Positions 8,711-17,538 of a stretch of 64,000 nucleotides of DNA are shown piece after piece. A program made the position numbers and the translations under genes. Below the pieces are notes generated by a model, which saw nothing but the letters and a program-made list of their open reading frames with translations, was not told where the DNA came from and searched no databases. Every line of letters starts with the position of its first letter. The first letter of the stretch is position 1. The stretch covers positions 2,046,001-2,110,000 of the forward strand of contig NZ_CP104207.1 in NCBI RefSeq assembly GCF_025244705.1. The letters are read 5' to 3'. Origin of the DNA: Sphingopyxis sp. PET50. GTDB lineage: Bacteria; Pseudomonadota; Alphaproteobacteria; Sphingomonadales; Sphingomonadaceae.

Positions 8711-11323
8711 TCAGAATTTGGCGCGCAGCCCGACCGAGAAGCGGCGTTCGGACAGGGCATAGCTGTTCAGCGCAACCTCGTTGACACTATATTCGCTCGT
8801 CGCCGACTTCCTGGGCATCAGATTCTGTGCCTGCAGCGACAGCGCGAAATTCTTGGTGAGGTCGAAACCGAGCTGGGCGTCGAGCTGCGAGCGCGAACCG
8901 ACGAAGCTCGGGCGGCCTTCGGAAAATTCGAACACCGCCTCGTCGCGGTAATTATAGGCGATGCGCGCCGAGACGGGTCCCTTCTCGAACAGGCCGACGA
9001 GGTTGTAGCTGTTCTTCGACACCGCAACGAGCGGGAAACCCGCGGCATCCTCCGAGTCCGAATAGGTGTAGTTGGCGATGATGCCGAGCCCGTCGAAAGG
9101 CGACGGCAGGAAGTCGAAGAATTGCTGCACGCCGACCTCGAACCCCTTGATCCTGGCGCTCGACAGATTTTCGGGGCGCGAGAAGACGAGTTCGCGGCCC
9201 TGCGGATCGAGCGTGGTATCGACCCCGGTGGTCACGAAGCTGGCGATGAAATTCTTGACGTCCTTGTAGAAAAAGGCGCCCGAAATCAGCGAGCTCTTGC
9301 CCGTATAATATTCGAAGCTGATATCGGCCTGGGTCGAGATCGGCGGTTCGAGATTCACATTGCCGCCGGTCACCGACAGGTTGGTCGCGTTGAAGAAGGT
9401 CGATGGCGCGAGGTCGGCGATCGACGCGCGCTGCATCGTCTGCGACGCCGACATGCGGACGAGGAAATCGTCGGTGACGTTGAAGGCGATATTCGCGCTG
9501 GGCAACACATTGGTATAGCGGTTCTTGTCGTTGCGCAGCGTGCTGACCGTCCCGACATTGACGTAGCTGTCGACCGACAGGCGCGTCGAGGCGATGCGCA
9601 CCCCGGCGTTGGCCTTGTACGGAATGCCCGCGATCTCGCCCTCGCCCGACACCATCAGATAGCCGGCCAGCGTCTTTTCGCTGAAGTCATAGTCGCGCTG
9701 GAGGTTCGGCAGCAGCGTCGACAGGCCGTTGGGGTCGGGATTGGGTTCGGCCGCCTGTGCGCGGGTGAAGACATAGTCGAAGGTCGGCGCGGTGCTGAGG
9801 AAGCTGCGCGGGAAGGTGCCGCCGATGTCGGACAGGAAATCGCCCATGTCGATCAGTTGCAGATAGGGCTCGATTTCGGTGCGCGTCGGCGTCACCTGGC
9901 TGCGGAAGGCGTTGGAGCGCGCGTGGAGGTCGGTGTAGCGTGCGCCCGCCGAAATCGTGATCCCGCCCGCGGTCTCGTAACGCACGTCGAGCTTGCCGGT
10001 CCATTCCTCGAGCAGCCCGATCAGCCGGTTGCTGCGCACGCCGTTGCCCGCCGGATTGTAGGACGCATAATTGGTCGGATCGAATGTGCCGCCCAGCGTC
10101 AGCGACGGGATCGTCTGGTCGCGAAAATCGAAGGCGCCGGGGACCGCGGCGGCCGCCTGCAAGGTGATGATCTGGATCGTCTGGTCGATCGTCCCCTTGC
10201 TGTAATAGCCGTCGGCCTCGATCGTCAGCCCGTTGTCGCCCTCATATTTGCCGTTGAGACCATAGAGGAAGCTTTCGGTCGGCTCGTTGCGGATCTGTCC
10301 CGCGGTGGTGACCGTGCCATTGGCGTTGCCCGCGACGACCATGCCGTCCTCGACGACGCGGTTGGTGACCGGATTGCTGCCGGTGGGCAGGCGGAAGGAG
10401 AAGAAATCCTGGCGGCGCCCGGTCTTGAGTTTCGAATAGAGCGCGTCGGCGGTGATGGTGAATTCGGGGGTCACCTCGAACTGGATCGCGCCGTTGAGCC
10501 CGAGCCGCGAGCGGTCGACGGTGAACTGCTCGTACTGCAACAGCACCGGGGTCGGGAAGACGCCGCCGTCGGTCCCGGTATAGGTGCGGTTGAGGAAATT
10601 GTTGCGCTCGAAGGTCTGGGTGGTCGAGGTGCGTTTCTGATATTCGCCTGCCAGCATGACACCGATGCGGCCGTCGGCGAATTTGGTCGTCGCGAAACCC
10701 GTGATCGCGGGTTCGAACTTGTCGCTATTCTCCGAATAGACGCCCTGAACGCGCAGCGAGGCGGTCGGCTTCTTGAACGACAGCGGCTTCGGCGTGACGA
10801 GATTGACCGTGCCGCCAAGTCCCCCCTCGGCCTGGCTGGCGAGCGGCGATTTGCGGACTTCGAGGCGGCCGAACAGACTGGACGGGACCGAGTCGAGCCC
10901 CGACGAGCGGCCGAGTTGGTCGTTCTCGGGCGGCGACAGGCGCGCCGACCAGCCGAGCAGCGTGCGGCCATCGACCTCGACACGCACCTGCTGCAGGCCG
11001 CGCACCGACACCGACTGGCCCTCGCCGAAGACGCGGGTGATCTGGACACCGGTTACGCGCTGCAGCGCCTCGGCGACATTGGCGTCGGGAAGCTTGCCGA
11101 CATCCTCCGCGGTGATGACGTCGACGACCTGGTCGGCGTCGCGCTTGATCTCGGCCGCCTGTTCGAGCGAGGCGCGGATACCGCTGACGACGATCTCGTC
11201 CTCGGCGGGCGGCGCACCCGCCGTGTCCTGCGCAAAAGCAGGCGACATCGCGAGCGCGGCGAGCGAAACCCCGCCCGCCAGCCTGATCAGAAAATCCATA
11301 TTGCGCGTCGCCCGGATTGCCAT
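8711..11323 (-). CDS. TonB-dependent outer-membrane receptor
   Basis: 870-residue outer-membrane receptor, likely for oligouronides. It has a signal peptide (LIRLAGGVSLAALAMSPAFA), a plug domain beginning EIVVSGIRASLEQA with KLPDANVAEALQRVTGVQI, and a 22-strand barrel ending SERRFSVGLRAKF with the usual terminal Phe. Start 11323 has GGGAG about 8 nt upstream; a longer frame to 11386 runs into the promoter. It is first in the operon with the beta-helix protein and hydratase copy 2. A strong TTGACA promoter and a LacI-type operator lie upstream. No SusD-like partner is present, as usual in Proteobacteria. Substrate is inferred from the neighbours only. Confidence 0.95.
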   Translation of the reverse strand: MAIRATRNMDFLIRLAGGVSLAALAMSPAFAQDTAGAPPAEDEIVVSGIRASLEQAAEIKRDADQVVDVITAEDVGKLPDANVAEALQRVTGVQITRVFGEGQSVSVRGLQQVRVEVDGRTLLGWSARLSPPENDQLGRSSGLDSVPSSLFGRLEVRKSPLASQAEGGLGGTVNLVTPKPLSFKKPTASLRVQGVYSENSDKFEPAITGFATTKFADGRIGVMLAGEYQKRTSTTQTFERNNFLNRTYTGTDGGVFPTPVLLQYEQFTVDRSRLGLNGAIQFEVTPEFTITADALYSKLKTGRRQDFFSFRLPTGSNPVTNRVVEDGMVVAGNANGTVTTAGQIRNEPTESFLYGLNGKYEGDNGLTIEADGYYSKGTIDQTIQIITLQAAAAVPGAFDFRDQTIPSLTLGGTFDPTNYASYNPAGNGVRSNRLIGLLEEWTGKLDVRYETAGGITISAGARYTDLHARSNAFRSQVTPTRTEIEPYLQLIDMGDFLSDIGGTFPRSFLSTAPTFDYVFTRAQAAEPNPDPNGLSTLLPNLQRDYDFSEKTLAGYLMVSGEGEIAGIPYKANAGVRIASTRLSVDSYVNVGTVSTLRNDKNRYTNVLPSANIAFNVTDDFLVRMSASQTMQRASIADLAPSTFFNATNLSVTGGNVNLEPPISTQADISFEYYTGKSSLISGAFFYKDVKNFIASFVTTGVDTTLDPQGRELVFSRPENLSSARIKGFEVGVQQFFDFLPSPFDGLGIIANYTYSDSEDAAGFPLVAVSKNSYNLVGLFEKGPVSARIAYNYRDEAVFEFSEGRPSFVGSRSQLDAQLGFDLTKNFALSLQAQNLMPRKSATSEYSVNEVALNSYALSERRFSVGLRAKF

Positions 11324-11405
11324 GTCACATCTCCCTCCCTCGCCGCTCGATCCCGTGGCCGGGAAAGGTGGCGTTTTGATTATCACATTCTCGTGCGCCG
11401 ATCTT

Positions 11406-11451
11406 GGTAACCGGTGTCAGTTATGATTGAATCTGGAACCGTCCCTGTCAA
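11406..11451 (-). promoter_or_regulatory. Promoter and LacI-type operator of the TonB receptor operon
   Basis: Minus-strand -35 TTGACA (11446-11451), 17-bp spacer, -10 AATCAT (11423-11428). The operator 14-mer GGTAACCGGTGTCA (11406-11419) covers the predicted transcription start, a classical repression position. It is identical to the kduI operator. Confidence 0.75.
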
Positions 11452-11491
11452 GGGGGAATTGTATGACAACCGCTTTCCGCGCGCTATTGCG

Positions 11492-12686
11492 CTAATGACC
11501 TGACAAACGGTCGAGATTTCCGTCGGCCAGCCAAAGCACAGGTTGCCTCACCGGAAAATTGCGCACGACCTCCGCCGTCGTCGGATCGGCATCGAGTCGC
11601 TGCCACAGCGCCAGCCAGTCACCTCGGTCCTGCGCCAGGCCGCCGAACAGCAGGCTCGGCTGGCGCACCGGAAAGCCGTCCCGATATTCGATGTCGGGCG
11701 GCAAGGGCCACGCCGTCTTGTCGGCGATATAGGGTGCCATCCAGTCGATCGCGGCGGCGATCGACCGACTGTCTTGCGTCTTCCACCTTACAAGCTCGCC
11801 CTCGCCCAGCAGCCACGCCGTCGCGGCAAGCACATCGAGATTGAACAGCGCATAGGCATAGGGCTTGGTGCGCGCGAGTTCGAGCGGCTGGCGCCCGTCG
11901 GGCTCGATCTGGGTCGGAATGACAACCGTCTTCAGCCGCGTTTCCGCATCCTCCAGCACCTGCTTGCGGCCGAGCAGCGCCGCGAAGCTGGCCGCCTGGA
12001 GCAGCCAGCAGGTGCCGTGATTGTTCTTCTGGTCGCGCTCCTCAATCCCGAAGGGCGAGGTGAGCAGCCAGTCGAGATAGGCTGCGAACCAGCGTTCGAC
12101 CTCGGGCCGGATCGCCGCATAGCCCGGCGCTTCGCGTTCGGCGAAGCATTGCGCGGCACGCGCGACCTCGACGATCTGCAACGTGTCGATCACCCCGATC
12201 GCGCGTCCGCCGTTCACCCCGATGATCGCCTGCGCATGGTTCAAATTCGGGTTCATCCGCGTCGCGGGGTCGACGAACCACGCCTCCAGATGCCGCATCG
12301 CCGCCGCGGCGAAGCGCGCGTCGCCGCTGAGCCGCCAGGCCGCCGCCAGCATCGGCACCGTCCGCCCGAAGGCGATCAGCGCGTCGCGGTGCCCGTCGAA
12401 CTTGCCGGGGTTCGACCGGCCGTCGCGGCGCACATAGGGGCCGCCGGGGTTCGCCGGATCGGGCCACCAATAATCGCCTTCCGAATAATAATCGTGCGGC
12501 CCGCCCGGGCTACGCGGCGCGGGGATGGCGGCGATGGTGCGCGGCGCGGCGCTCAGCAGCGCCAGCGCGCGCGGCATCACCCGCGCACGCTCGATCGCGG
12601 CGATATCGAGCCTCCCCCCACGCGCCATCGCCGCCGCCGAGCCCGGCGAGCAGCATAGCGATCAACAGGGAACGACGCGCGATCAT
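11492..12686 (-). CDS. Alginate_lyase-fold polysaccharide lyase, copy A (one frameshift)
   Basis: About 397 residues of the (alpha/alpha)-toroid Alginate_lyase family (PF05426-like). Motifs: DYYSEGDYWWPDPANPGGPY, RRDGRSNPGKF, DPATRMNPNLNHAQAI, GRAIGVIDT and NNHGTCWLLQ; the last is likely the active-site Asn-His segment. The mature frame lacks a signal peptide, but the frame just upstream encodes one (MIARRSLLIAMLLAGLGG) with GGGGAGGG before ATG 12686. The two join if the six-C run at 12614-12619 is one base too long. It starts 9 nt after the end of its paralogue, so they are co-transcribed. Family members act on alginate or glucuronan (PL38-type is possible); specificity cannot be read here. 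Confidence 0.82.
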
Positions 12687-12695
12687 CGCCCTCCC

Positions 12696-13958
12696 CTATC
12701 GCAACCGGTAACGCAGTACGATATCCCCCCTCGCCGCGAGCGGATAGGCACCGGGCCCCCAGATACCGTCGGCGCGGAGCAACAGCTCGTCGAGCAGGTC
12801 CGCAGGCCAGCCCATCTCCTTGTGCGGCCAGTCGGCGCTCCGCCCGCGATAGGCGGCAACAAAGTCGGTCGCCTTGCGCAGCGACCGCCCTTTCGTCCCC
12901 TCAAAGCCATAGAGATCGACGCCGAGACATCGCGCACTGTCGGCAAGCACATAGGCCGCCTCCAGCGCGTAGAGCGAATAATGAAAGCTGCGCGTGCGTG
13001 TCAGCTCGGCGGGCAAGGCGCCTGACGTATCGACCTGTTTCTCGATCCGCGACTTCGGGAAGGCCGCGACCACCGCGCGCGCGACATCGGGGCGTCTTGC
13101 GAACAGCGCGAAGCGCGCCAGTTGCGCATCGTACCAAATGCCATGATTATTGGCAGCCCTCGCCTCGGCCTTTCCATTCGCGCTCGTGCGCATCCAGTCC
13201 ACATAGCGCGAGAACCAGCTCTCCAGCGCGGCGACTTCGGCGGGGGTCAGCGCCCCCGAGGGCGCAAGCAATCCGGCCGCGTCGATCACCGCGATGAAGC
13301 TCGCGCCATCGAGCACGCCCTCGGGCCGTCCTTCAGCGACGCCCGGCACCGCCTGCGCATAGTTCATGTGCGGGTTCATCGCGGTCGCCGGATCGAGGAA
13401 CCAGGCGCGGATCCCGGCCGCAGCCCGTGCCGCGTATCGGGCGTCGCCGCTGTAATGATAGGCGAGCGCCAGCGTGTCGGTTTCGCGCGCCATGCGGCTG
13501 AGCGCGCTGCGATCGAAGCGGTTGGTTTCGATCTCCGGGTTCGTCTGCCCATCGCGGCGGACATAGGCGCCCCCAGGGTTGGCGGGATCGGGCCACCAAT
13601 AACGCGCTAGGCTGACATAGTCGTGCCGGTCGCCCGACACCGGGATGCTGCGCTTGTCCATCACCGAGCCGGGCTTCGTCGCCAGCGCGCGGTCCGCCGC
13701 AGCGATCAGATCGCGATAGGCCGCCGCGACGACGGGATCGCCCGGCAGCGCCGCCTTGATCGCCATCAGGTCGTCGGGCCGGAGCGCAAAGGTCCGCCGC
13801 CCGCCGAAGGCATCGGCATAGCCGTCTTCACCGCGGCACACGGCGCCGGAAAAAGCCGCCACCGCTGATGGCGCGGCGGCGGCGGCGGCGGCCGCGACGG
13901 CGACGGCCAGAACCAGCCGGAGGATTTGCTGGCCCGGCCGGAAGCGTGGGCGGATCAC
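12696..13958 (-). CDS. Alginate_lyase-fold polysaccharide lyase, copy B
   Basis: Intact 420-residue paralogue of the downstream gene. Start GTG 13958 gives VIRPRFRPG followed by an Ala-rich signal peptide and overlaps an upstream stop (GTGA, 13955-13958). Conserved segments: HDYVSLARYWWPDPANPGGA, RRDGQTNPEIETNRFD, DPATAMNPHMNYAQAVPG, EGRPEGVLDG and ANNHGIWYDAQ. The pair probably acts in the periplasm, depolymerising imported uronate oligomers. The shared YWWPDPANPGG and NNHG motifs show common ancestry; the sequences otherwise differ considerably, suggesting different linkage preferences (inference). Confidence 0.87.
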   Translation of the reverse strand: MIRPRFRPGQQILRLVLAVAVAAAAAAAAPSAVAAFSGAVCRGEDGYADAFGGRRTFALRPDDLMAIKAALPGDPVVAAAYRDLIAAADRALATKPGSVMDKRSIPVSGDRHDYVSLARYWWPDPANPGGAYVRRDGQTNPEIETNRFDRSALSRMARETDTLALAYHYSGDARYAARAAAGIRAWFLDPATAMNPHMNYAQAVPGVAEGRPEGVLDGASFIAVIDAAGLLAPSGALTPAEVAALESWFSRYVDWMRTSANGKAEARAANNHGIWYDAQLARFALFARRPDVARAVVAAFPKSRIEKQVDTSGALPAELTRTRSFHYSLYALEAAYVLADSARCLGVDLYGFEGTKGRSLRKATDFVAAYRGRSADWPHKEMGWPADLLDELLLRADGIWGPGAYPLAARGDIVLRYRLR

Positions 13959-14104
13959 AGGCGGACCCGGAACCCGAAGAAATATTTCGTCCCGCGGCGC
14001 GACACCCCGGAGATGCTGCCATAGCCGCCCTTGTACATCACGTCGTTGGTGCCCGCCGCGTCCGGGCGCCTTGCACTCTCCACGCGCTGACCGGTGGCGC
14101 ACTC
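13955..14104 (-). pseudogene. Orphan C-terminal coding fragment between GH105 and lyase copy B
   Basis: Directly after the GH105 stop the same frame stays open for about 49 codons, ending in SGVSRRGTKYFFGFRVRL and a stop that overlaps the lyase B start (GTGA). The ending resembles the last strand of an outer-membrane barrel, but a different C-terminal domain cannot be excluded. The tight coupling with the next gene suggests it is the tail of a gene whose body has been lost by deletion, or collapsed in assembly. There is no start codon with a ribosome site. Confidence 0.5.
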
Positions 14105-15260
14105 TCAATACCGCCCACGTTTGCGCGCAAGGTCGTACATGGCCGTCCCCGCCAGCACATAGGCCCCGCTGCCATAGAATTGCGTCTCGGTCGCCGAAAC
14201 GCTGTCAGGCCGGTCGCCGACCTGTTGCACCCAGCCGAGCATGCCATCGGGCTGGATGGCGCGGCCCAGGGCGGCCCAGCCGCGCACGGCGGCGGGTTCA
14301 TAAACGTCGCGGTCGAGCAAGCCGTTGCCGACCCCCCACGCAAAGGCATAGGTGAAGAAGGCGGTGCCGCTCGACTCTGGCGGCGTGCCGGGGTCGCTGT
14401 CGAGCAGCGAGGCAGGCCAATAGCCGTCGGTCTTCTGCAGCGTCACCAGCTTCGCCGCCATGTCCTTGAACAGCTTTTCATAATAGGGGCGCTGTGGATC
14501 CGTCCTGTCGAGCAGTTGCAGGACGCGGACGAGTCCGCCCATGATCCAGCCGTTGCCGCGGCTCCAGAACAGCTTGCGGCCCTTGGCGTCGCGCATGTCG
14601 AAGAACCGGCTGTCGCGGAAATAGAGATTTTCCGACGGATCGAACAGATAGGCGGTCGTTGCCTTCCATTCCTCGTGTACGAAATCGGCGTAGCGCTTGT
14701 CTCCGGTCGCCTTGGCGAGGCGAAGCATCGTTGGTGGCGCCATGAACAGCGCATCGCACCAGCACCAGCGATCGGTGCAGTCCGACGTTCCCTTGCCCGA
14801 CGCAGGAAGCACGAACTCCAGCCCGACCGCGCGGCCGGTTGGCGAGCACATGGTCGAAATAGGCGCGCGCGGGAGCAAGCGCGGCCTTTCCGCCACCATT
14901 TTTCGCGGCCCATATCCATGCCTGTGCGATCAGCTGGTCGTCGGCGTGAAAGGGCTTGTCGCCGGGCTTCCATGCCTGCTCGCGACCAAGATCGAGCAGA
15001 GGTTTGGCATAGCCCCCGTCGCGCTCGGCCAATTCGGTCAGCGCAACCCAGAAGGTCGCTTGTTGCCAATCGCGCGGGTTCCGGATGCTCTTGTGCGCCG
15101 CCGGCATCGCCGCCCAATTGCTGCGATTGGCGAGCTGCCAGTCGGCGACGCGGCGGGTGTCGGCCATGATTTTCGACGCGCGCGGCATCTGCGGTTCCGC
15201 CTCAACTATGACGGCGGGCGCCGAAACGAACATCAGCGGCGCTAGCAGGCTCAGGGACAT
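14105..15260 (-). CDS. GH105 unsaturated rhamnogalacturonyl/glucuronyl hydrolase (one frameshift)
   Basis: About 385 residues, YteR/YesR-like (alpha/alpha)6 barrel that removes the 4,5-unsaturated uronic acid from lyase products, giving 5-keto-4-deoxyuronate for KduI. It has a signal peptide (MSLSLLAPLMFVSAPAV), DQLIAQAWIWA, DRWCWCDALFMAPP (catalytic Asp region), YRD-like LYFRDSRFFD, LFWSRGNGWIMGGLVRVL and ESSGTAFFTYAFAWG. The two halves are in different frames; removing one base near 14833 joins VLANRP to AVGLEFVLP. Start 15260 has GGGAGGA 8 nt upstream. It is first in the operon GH105, (fragment), lyase B, lyase A, and divergent from manD across a shared regulatory region. Confidence 0.9.
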
Positions 15261-15300
15261 GGCGAAATCCTCCCACAGGAAAATTGTCGGGCTTTGCCCA

Positions 15301-15314
15301 TGATACCGGTGACA
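15301..15314. promoter_or_regulatory. LacI-type operator between GH105 and manD
   Basis: TGATACCGGTGACA, the fourth ACCGGT-centred palindrome of the locus. On the minus strand it overlaps a TTGTCA -35-like hexamer for the GH105 operon; on the plus strand it lies about 85 bp before manD, so it could control both. Confidence 0.65.
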
Positions 15315-15348
15315 ACGTCTTTCCTTTTCCGGCAAACATGTCAATGAT

Positions 15349-15361
15349 GTTGTCAGACAAC
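15349..15361. promoter_or_regulatory. GntR/FCD-type operator before manD
   Basis: GTTGTCAGACAAC is a perfect odd palindrome fitting the TNGTNNNACNA pattern typical of FCD-subfamily GntR regulators. It lies 38 bp before the manD start. The FCD regulator encoded two genes downstream (17539-18267) is the obvious candidate (inference). Confidence 0.6.
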
Positions 15362-15398
15362 TCAACGACGATGCGCAATCGCTTCAAAAGGGAATGGA

Positions 15399-16610
15399 AT
15401 GCCCAAGATCGTGTCAGCCCGGGTGATCGCCACCTGTCCGGGCCGCAACTTCATCACGCTGAAGATCGTCTGCGACGACGGCACCACCGGTGTCGGCGAC
15501 GCGACGCTCAACGGACGCGAGCTGGCGGTCGCCAGCTATCTTGCAGACCATGTCGTCCCCTGCCTGATCGGGCGCGACGCGCACCAGATCAACGATATCT
15601 GGCAGTTCCTCTACAAGGGCGCCTATTGGCGGCGCGGACCGGTGACGATGACCGCGATCGCCGCGGTCGACATGGCGCTGTGGGACATCAAGGGCAAGGT
15701 CGCGGGGCTGCCCATCTACCAGCTGCTCGGCGGCGCGGCGCGGACGGGGTGCATGGTCTATGGCCACGCCAATGGCGAGACGATCGCCGACACGATCGAG
15801 GCCGCGCTCGATTACCGGCAACAGGGTTACAAGGCGATCCGCCTGCAATGCGGCGTGCCCGGCATGGCGTCGACCTATGGCGTCAGCAAGGACCGCTATT
15901 TCTACGAACCCGCCGACGCCGACCTGCCGAGCGAGAATCGCTGGTCGACCGAAAAATATCTTCGTATCGTGCCCGAATTGTTTGCGGCGGCGCGCGAGGC
16001 GCTGGGCTGGGACGTCCATCTGCTCCACGACATCCACCACCGGCTGACGCCGATCGAGGCGGCGCGGCTCGGCAAGGACCTCGAGCCGTACCGACCCTTC
16101 TGGATCGAGGATGCGACCCCCGCCGAGGATCAGGATGCCTTCCGCCTGATCCGCCAGCACACGACGACGCCGCTTGCCGTCGGCGAGATTTTCAGTTCGG
16201 TCTGGGATTGCAAGGCGCTGATCGAAAACCGCCTGATCGACTATATCCGCGCCACCGTGCTCCACGCCGGCGGCATCACCCATATGCGCCAGATCGCCGC
16301 GCTCGCCGAGCTGCACCAGGTGCGCACCGGCTGTCACGGCGCCACCGACCTGTCGCCGGTAACGATGGCGGCGGCGCTCCACTTCGGGCTGTCGATCCCC
16401 AATTTCGGCATCCAGGAATATATGCGCCACACGCCCGAAACCGACGCGGTCTTCCCGCACGCCTACAGCTTTGCGGGCGGCATGCTGCACCCCGGCGAGG
16501 CGCCGGGGCTGGGGGTCGACATCGACGAGGCGCTCGCCGAAACCCATCCCTATGCCCGCGCCTATCTGCCGGTGAACCGGCTCGAGGACGGGACGATGTG
16601 GAGCTGGTGA
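15399..16610 (+). CDS. manD: D-mannonate dehydratase, enolase superfamily (ManD)
   Basis: 403 residues; dehydrates D-mannonate to KDG in the cytoplasm. The residue pattern matches the characterised Novosphingobium ManD with an offset of one: Arg148 and Tyr160 on the loop, metal ligands Asp211, Glu237 and Glu263, and His213. Other signatures are [38 protein letters not shown] and [14 protein letters not shown] 15399 follows AAAAGGGAATGG. Its stop overlaps the next start (TGATG). Mannonate is formed from glucuronate via fructuronate, so its presence points to glucuronate in the polymer. Enolase-superfamily ManD proteins vary in efficiency, and some act on gluconate. Confidence 0.92.
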   Translation: MPKIVSARVIATCPGRNFITLKIVCDDGTTGVGDATLNGRELAVASYLADHVVPCLIGRDAHQINDIWQFLYKGAYWRRGPVTMTAIAAVDMALWDIKGKVAGLPIYQLLGGAARTGCMVYGHANGETIADTIEAALDYRQQGYKAIRLQCGVPGMASTYGVSKDRYFYEPADADLPSENRWSTEKYLRIVPELFAAAREALGWDVHLLHDIHHRLTPIEAARLGKDLEPYRPFWIEDATPAEDQDAFRLIRQHTTTPLAVGEIFSSVWDCKALIENRLIDYIRATVLHAGGITHMRQIAALAELHQVRTGCHGATDLSPVTMAAALHFGLSIPNFGIQEYMRHTPETDAVFPHAYSFAGGMLHPGEAPGLGVDIDEALAETHPYARAYLPVNRLEDGTMWSW

Positions 16611-17505
16611 TGCACACTGCGCTGCTCGGCCTGTTGCTGCTCGCCGCGCCCGCCGCCGCGCAGGACAAACAGCCGTTGCGCCCCGCCACCGCCGAAGAGC
16701 AGAAGGCCCGTGCCGCAGTCGTGATCGCCGATTATCGCCATGATGACCTGCTGTGGGAAAATGACCGGATCGCGTTTCGTATCTATGGCCGCGCGCTCGA
16801 AAGGGCCGAGCCGCCCTCCTCCTCGGGCATCGACGCGTGGGGCAAGCGCGTGCGCTGGCCATTCATGGACCGCCAGCTACGGACCGGCGACCAGCATGCG
16901 GACCATGGCGAGGGCGTCGATTTCTACAATGTCGGCACCGGCCGCGGTACCGGGGGCCTCGGCATCTGGTACGACAACAAGCTCTGGACCTCGCGCAACT
17001 ATGTCCGCCCGCATATCCTGAGTGCTCGAGCCCCGAAATCGCCGACTTTACCGTCGATTATGATTCCTGGCCGGTCGATACCATCCGCACGGTGCGCGAA
17101 ACGCGGCGCTTCACCCTGCCCGCCGGCAGCAATTTCACCCGCCTGTCCTCGACCATCGCGTCGAGCAGCGCCGAGCAACTGATCGTCGGCATCGGCCTGT
17201 CGAAACGTCCGGTGGGCGACGGCAAGCTTGGCGATATCGTGAAGGACGAAGTGGGGGCTCGCATGAGCTGGTGGGGACCCGCCGACGGCGCGAAGGGCCG
17301 CATGGCCGCCGCCGTGATCGTCGATCCCGCCGCCTTCGCGGGCTTTGCCGAGGACGCCGACAATTACCTGATCCTGGTCCGCGTCGCGCCGGGCAAACCC
17401 TTCGTCTATTACAGCGGCGCGGCCTGGGATCGCGGCGGGGACTTTGCCTCGCGCGAGCAATGGGAAAGCCATGTCGCCGCGCAGCGCCCCGATTTCCGCC
17501 CCTAG
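16610..17505 (+). CDS. Secreted DUF4861-family protein (one frameshift)
   Basis: About 298 residues with a signal peptide ([18 protein letters not shown]). The body has DDLLWENDRIAFRIYG, GIDAWGKRV, DFYNVGTGRGTGGLGIWY and FVYYSGAAWDRGGDF, as in DUF4861 proteins of polysaccharide loci. The frame breaks near 17021: RPHIL is followed in the next frame by CSSPEIADFTVDYDSW, requiring one more base. It overlaps manD by the TGATG junction, so it is co-expressed. No function is certain; location suggests a periplasmic role on uronate oligomers. Confidence 0.75.
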
Positions 17506-17538
17506 TCAGCCCGGCGGCGCTTTGATAATCCTGCCGAT

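Noticed and set aside
8651..11410. Open frame of about 920 codons on the plus strand opposite the TonB receptor
   Set aside because: Low-complexity Arg/Ala/Gly-rich shadow caused by high GC third positions; the minus-strand receptor has clear plug, barrel and signal features.
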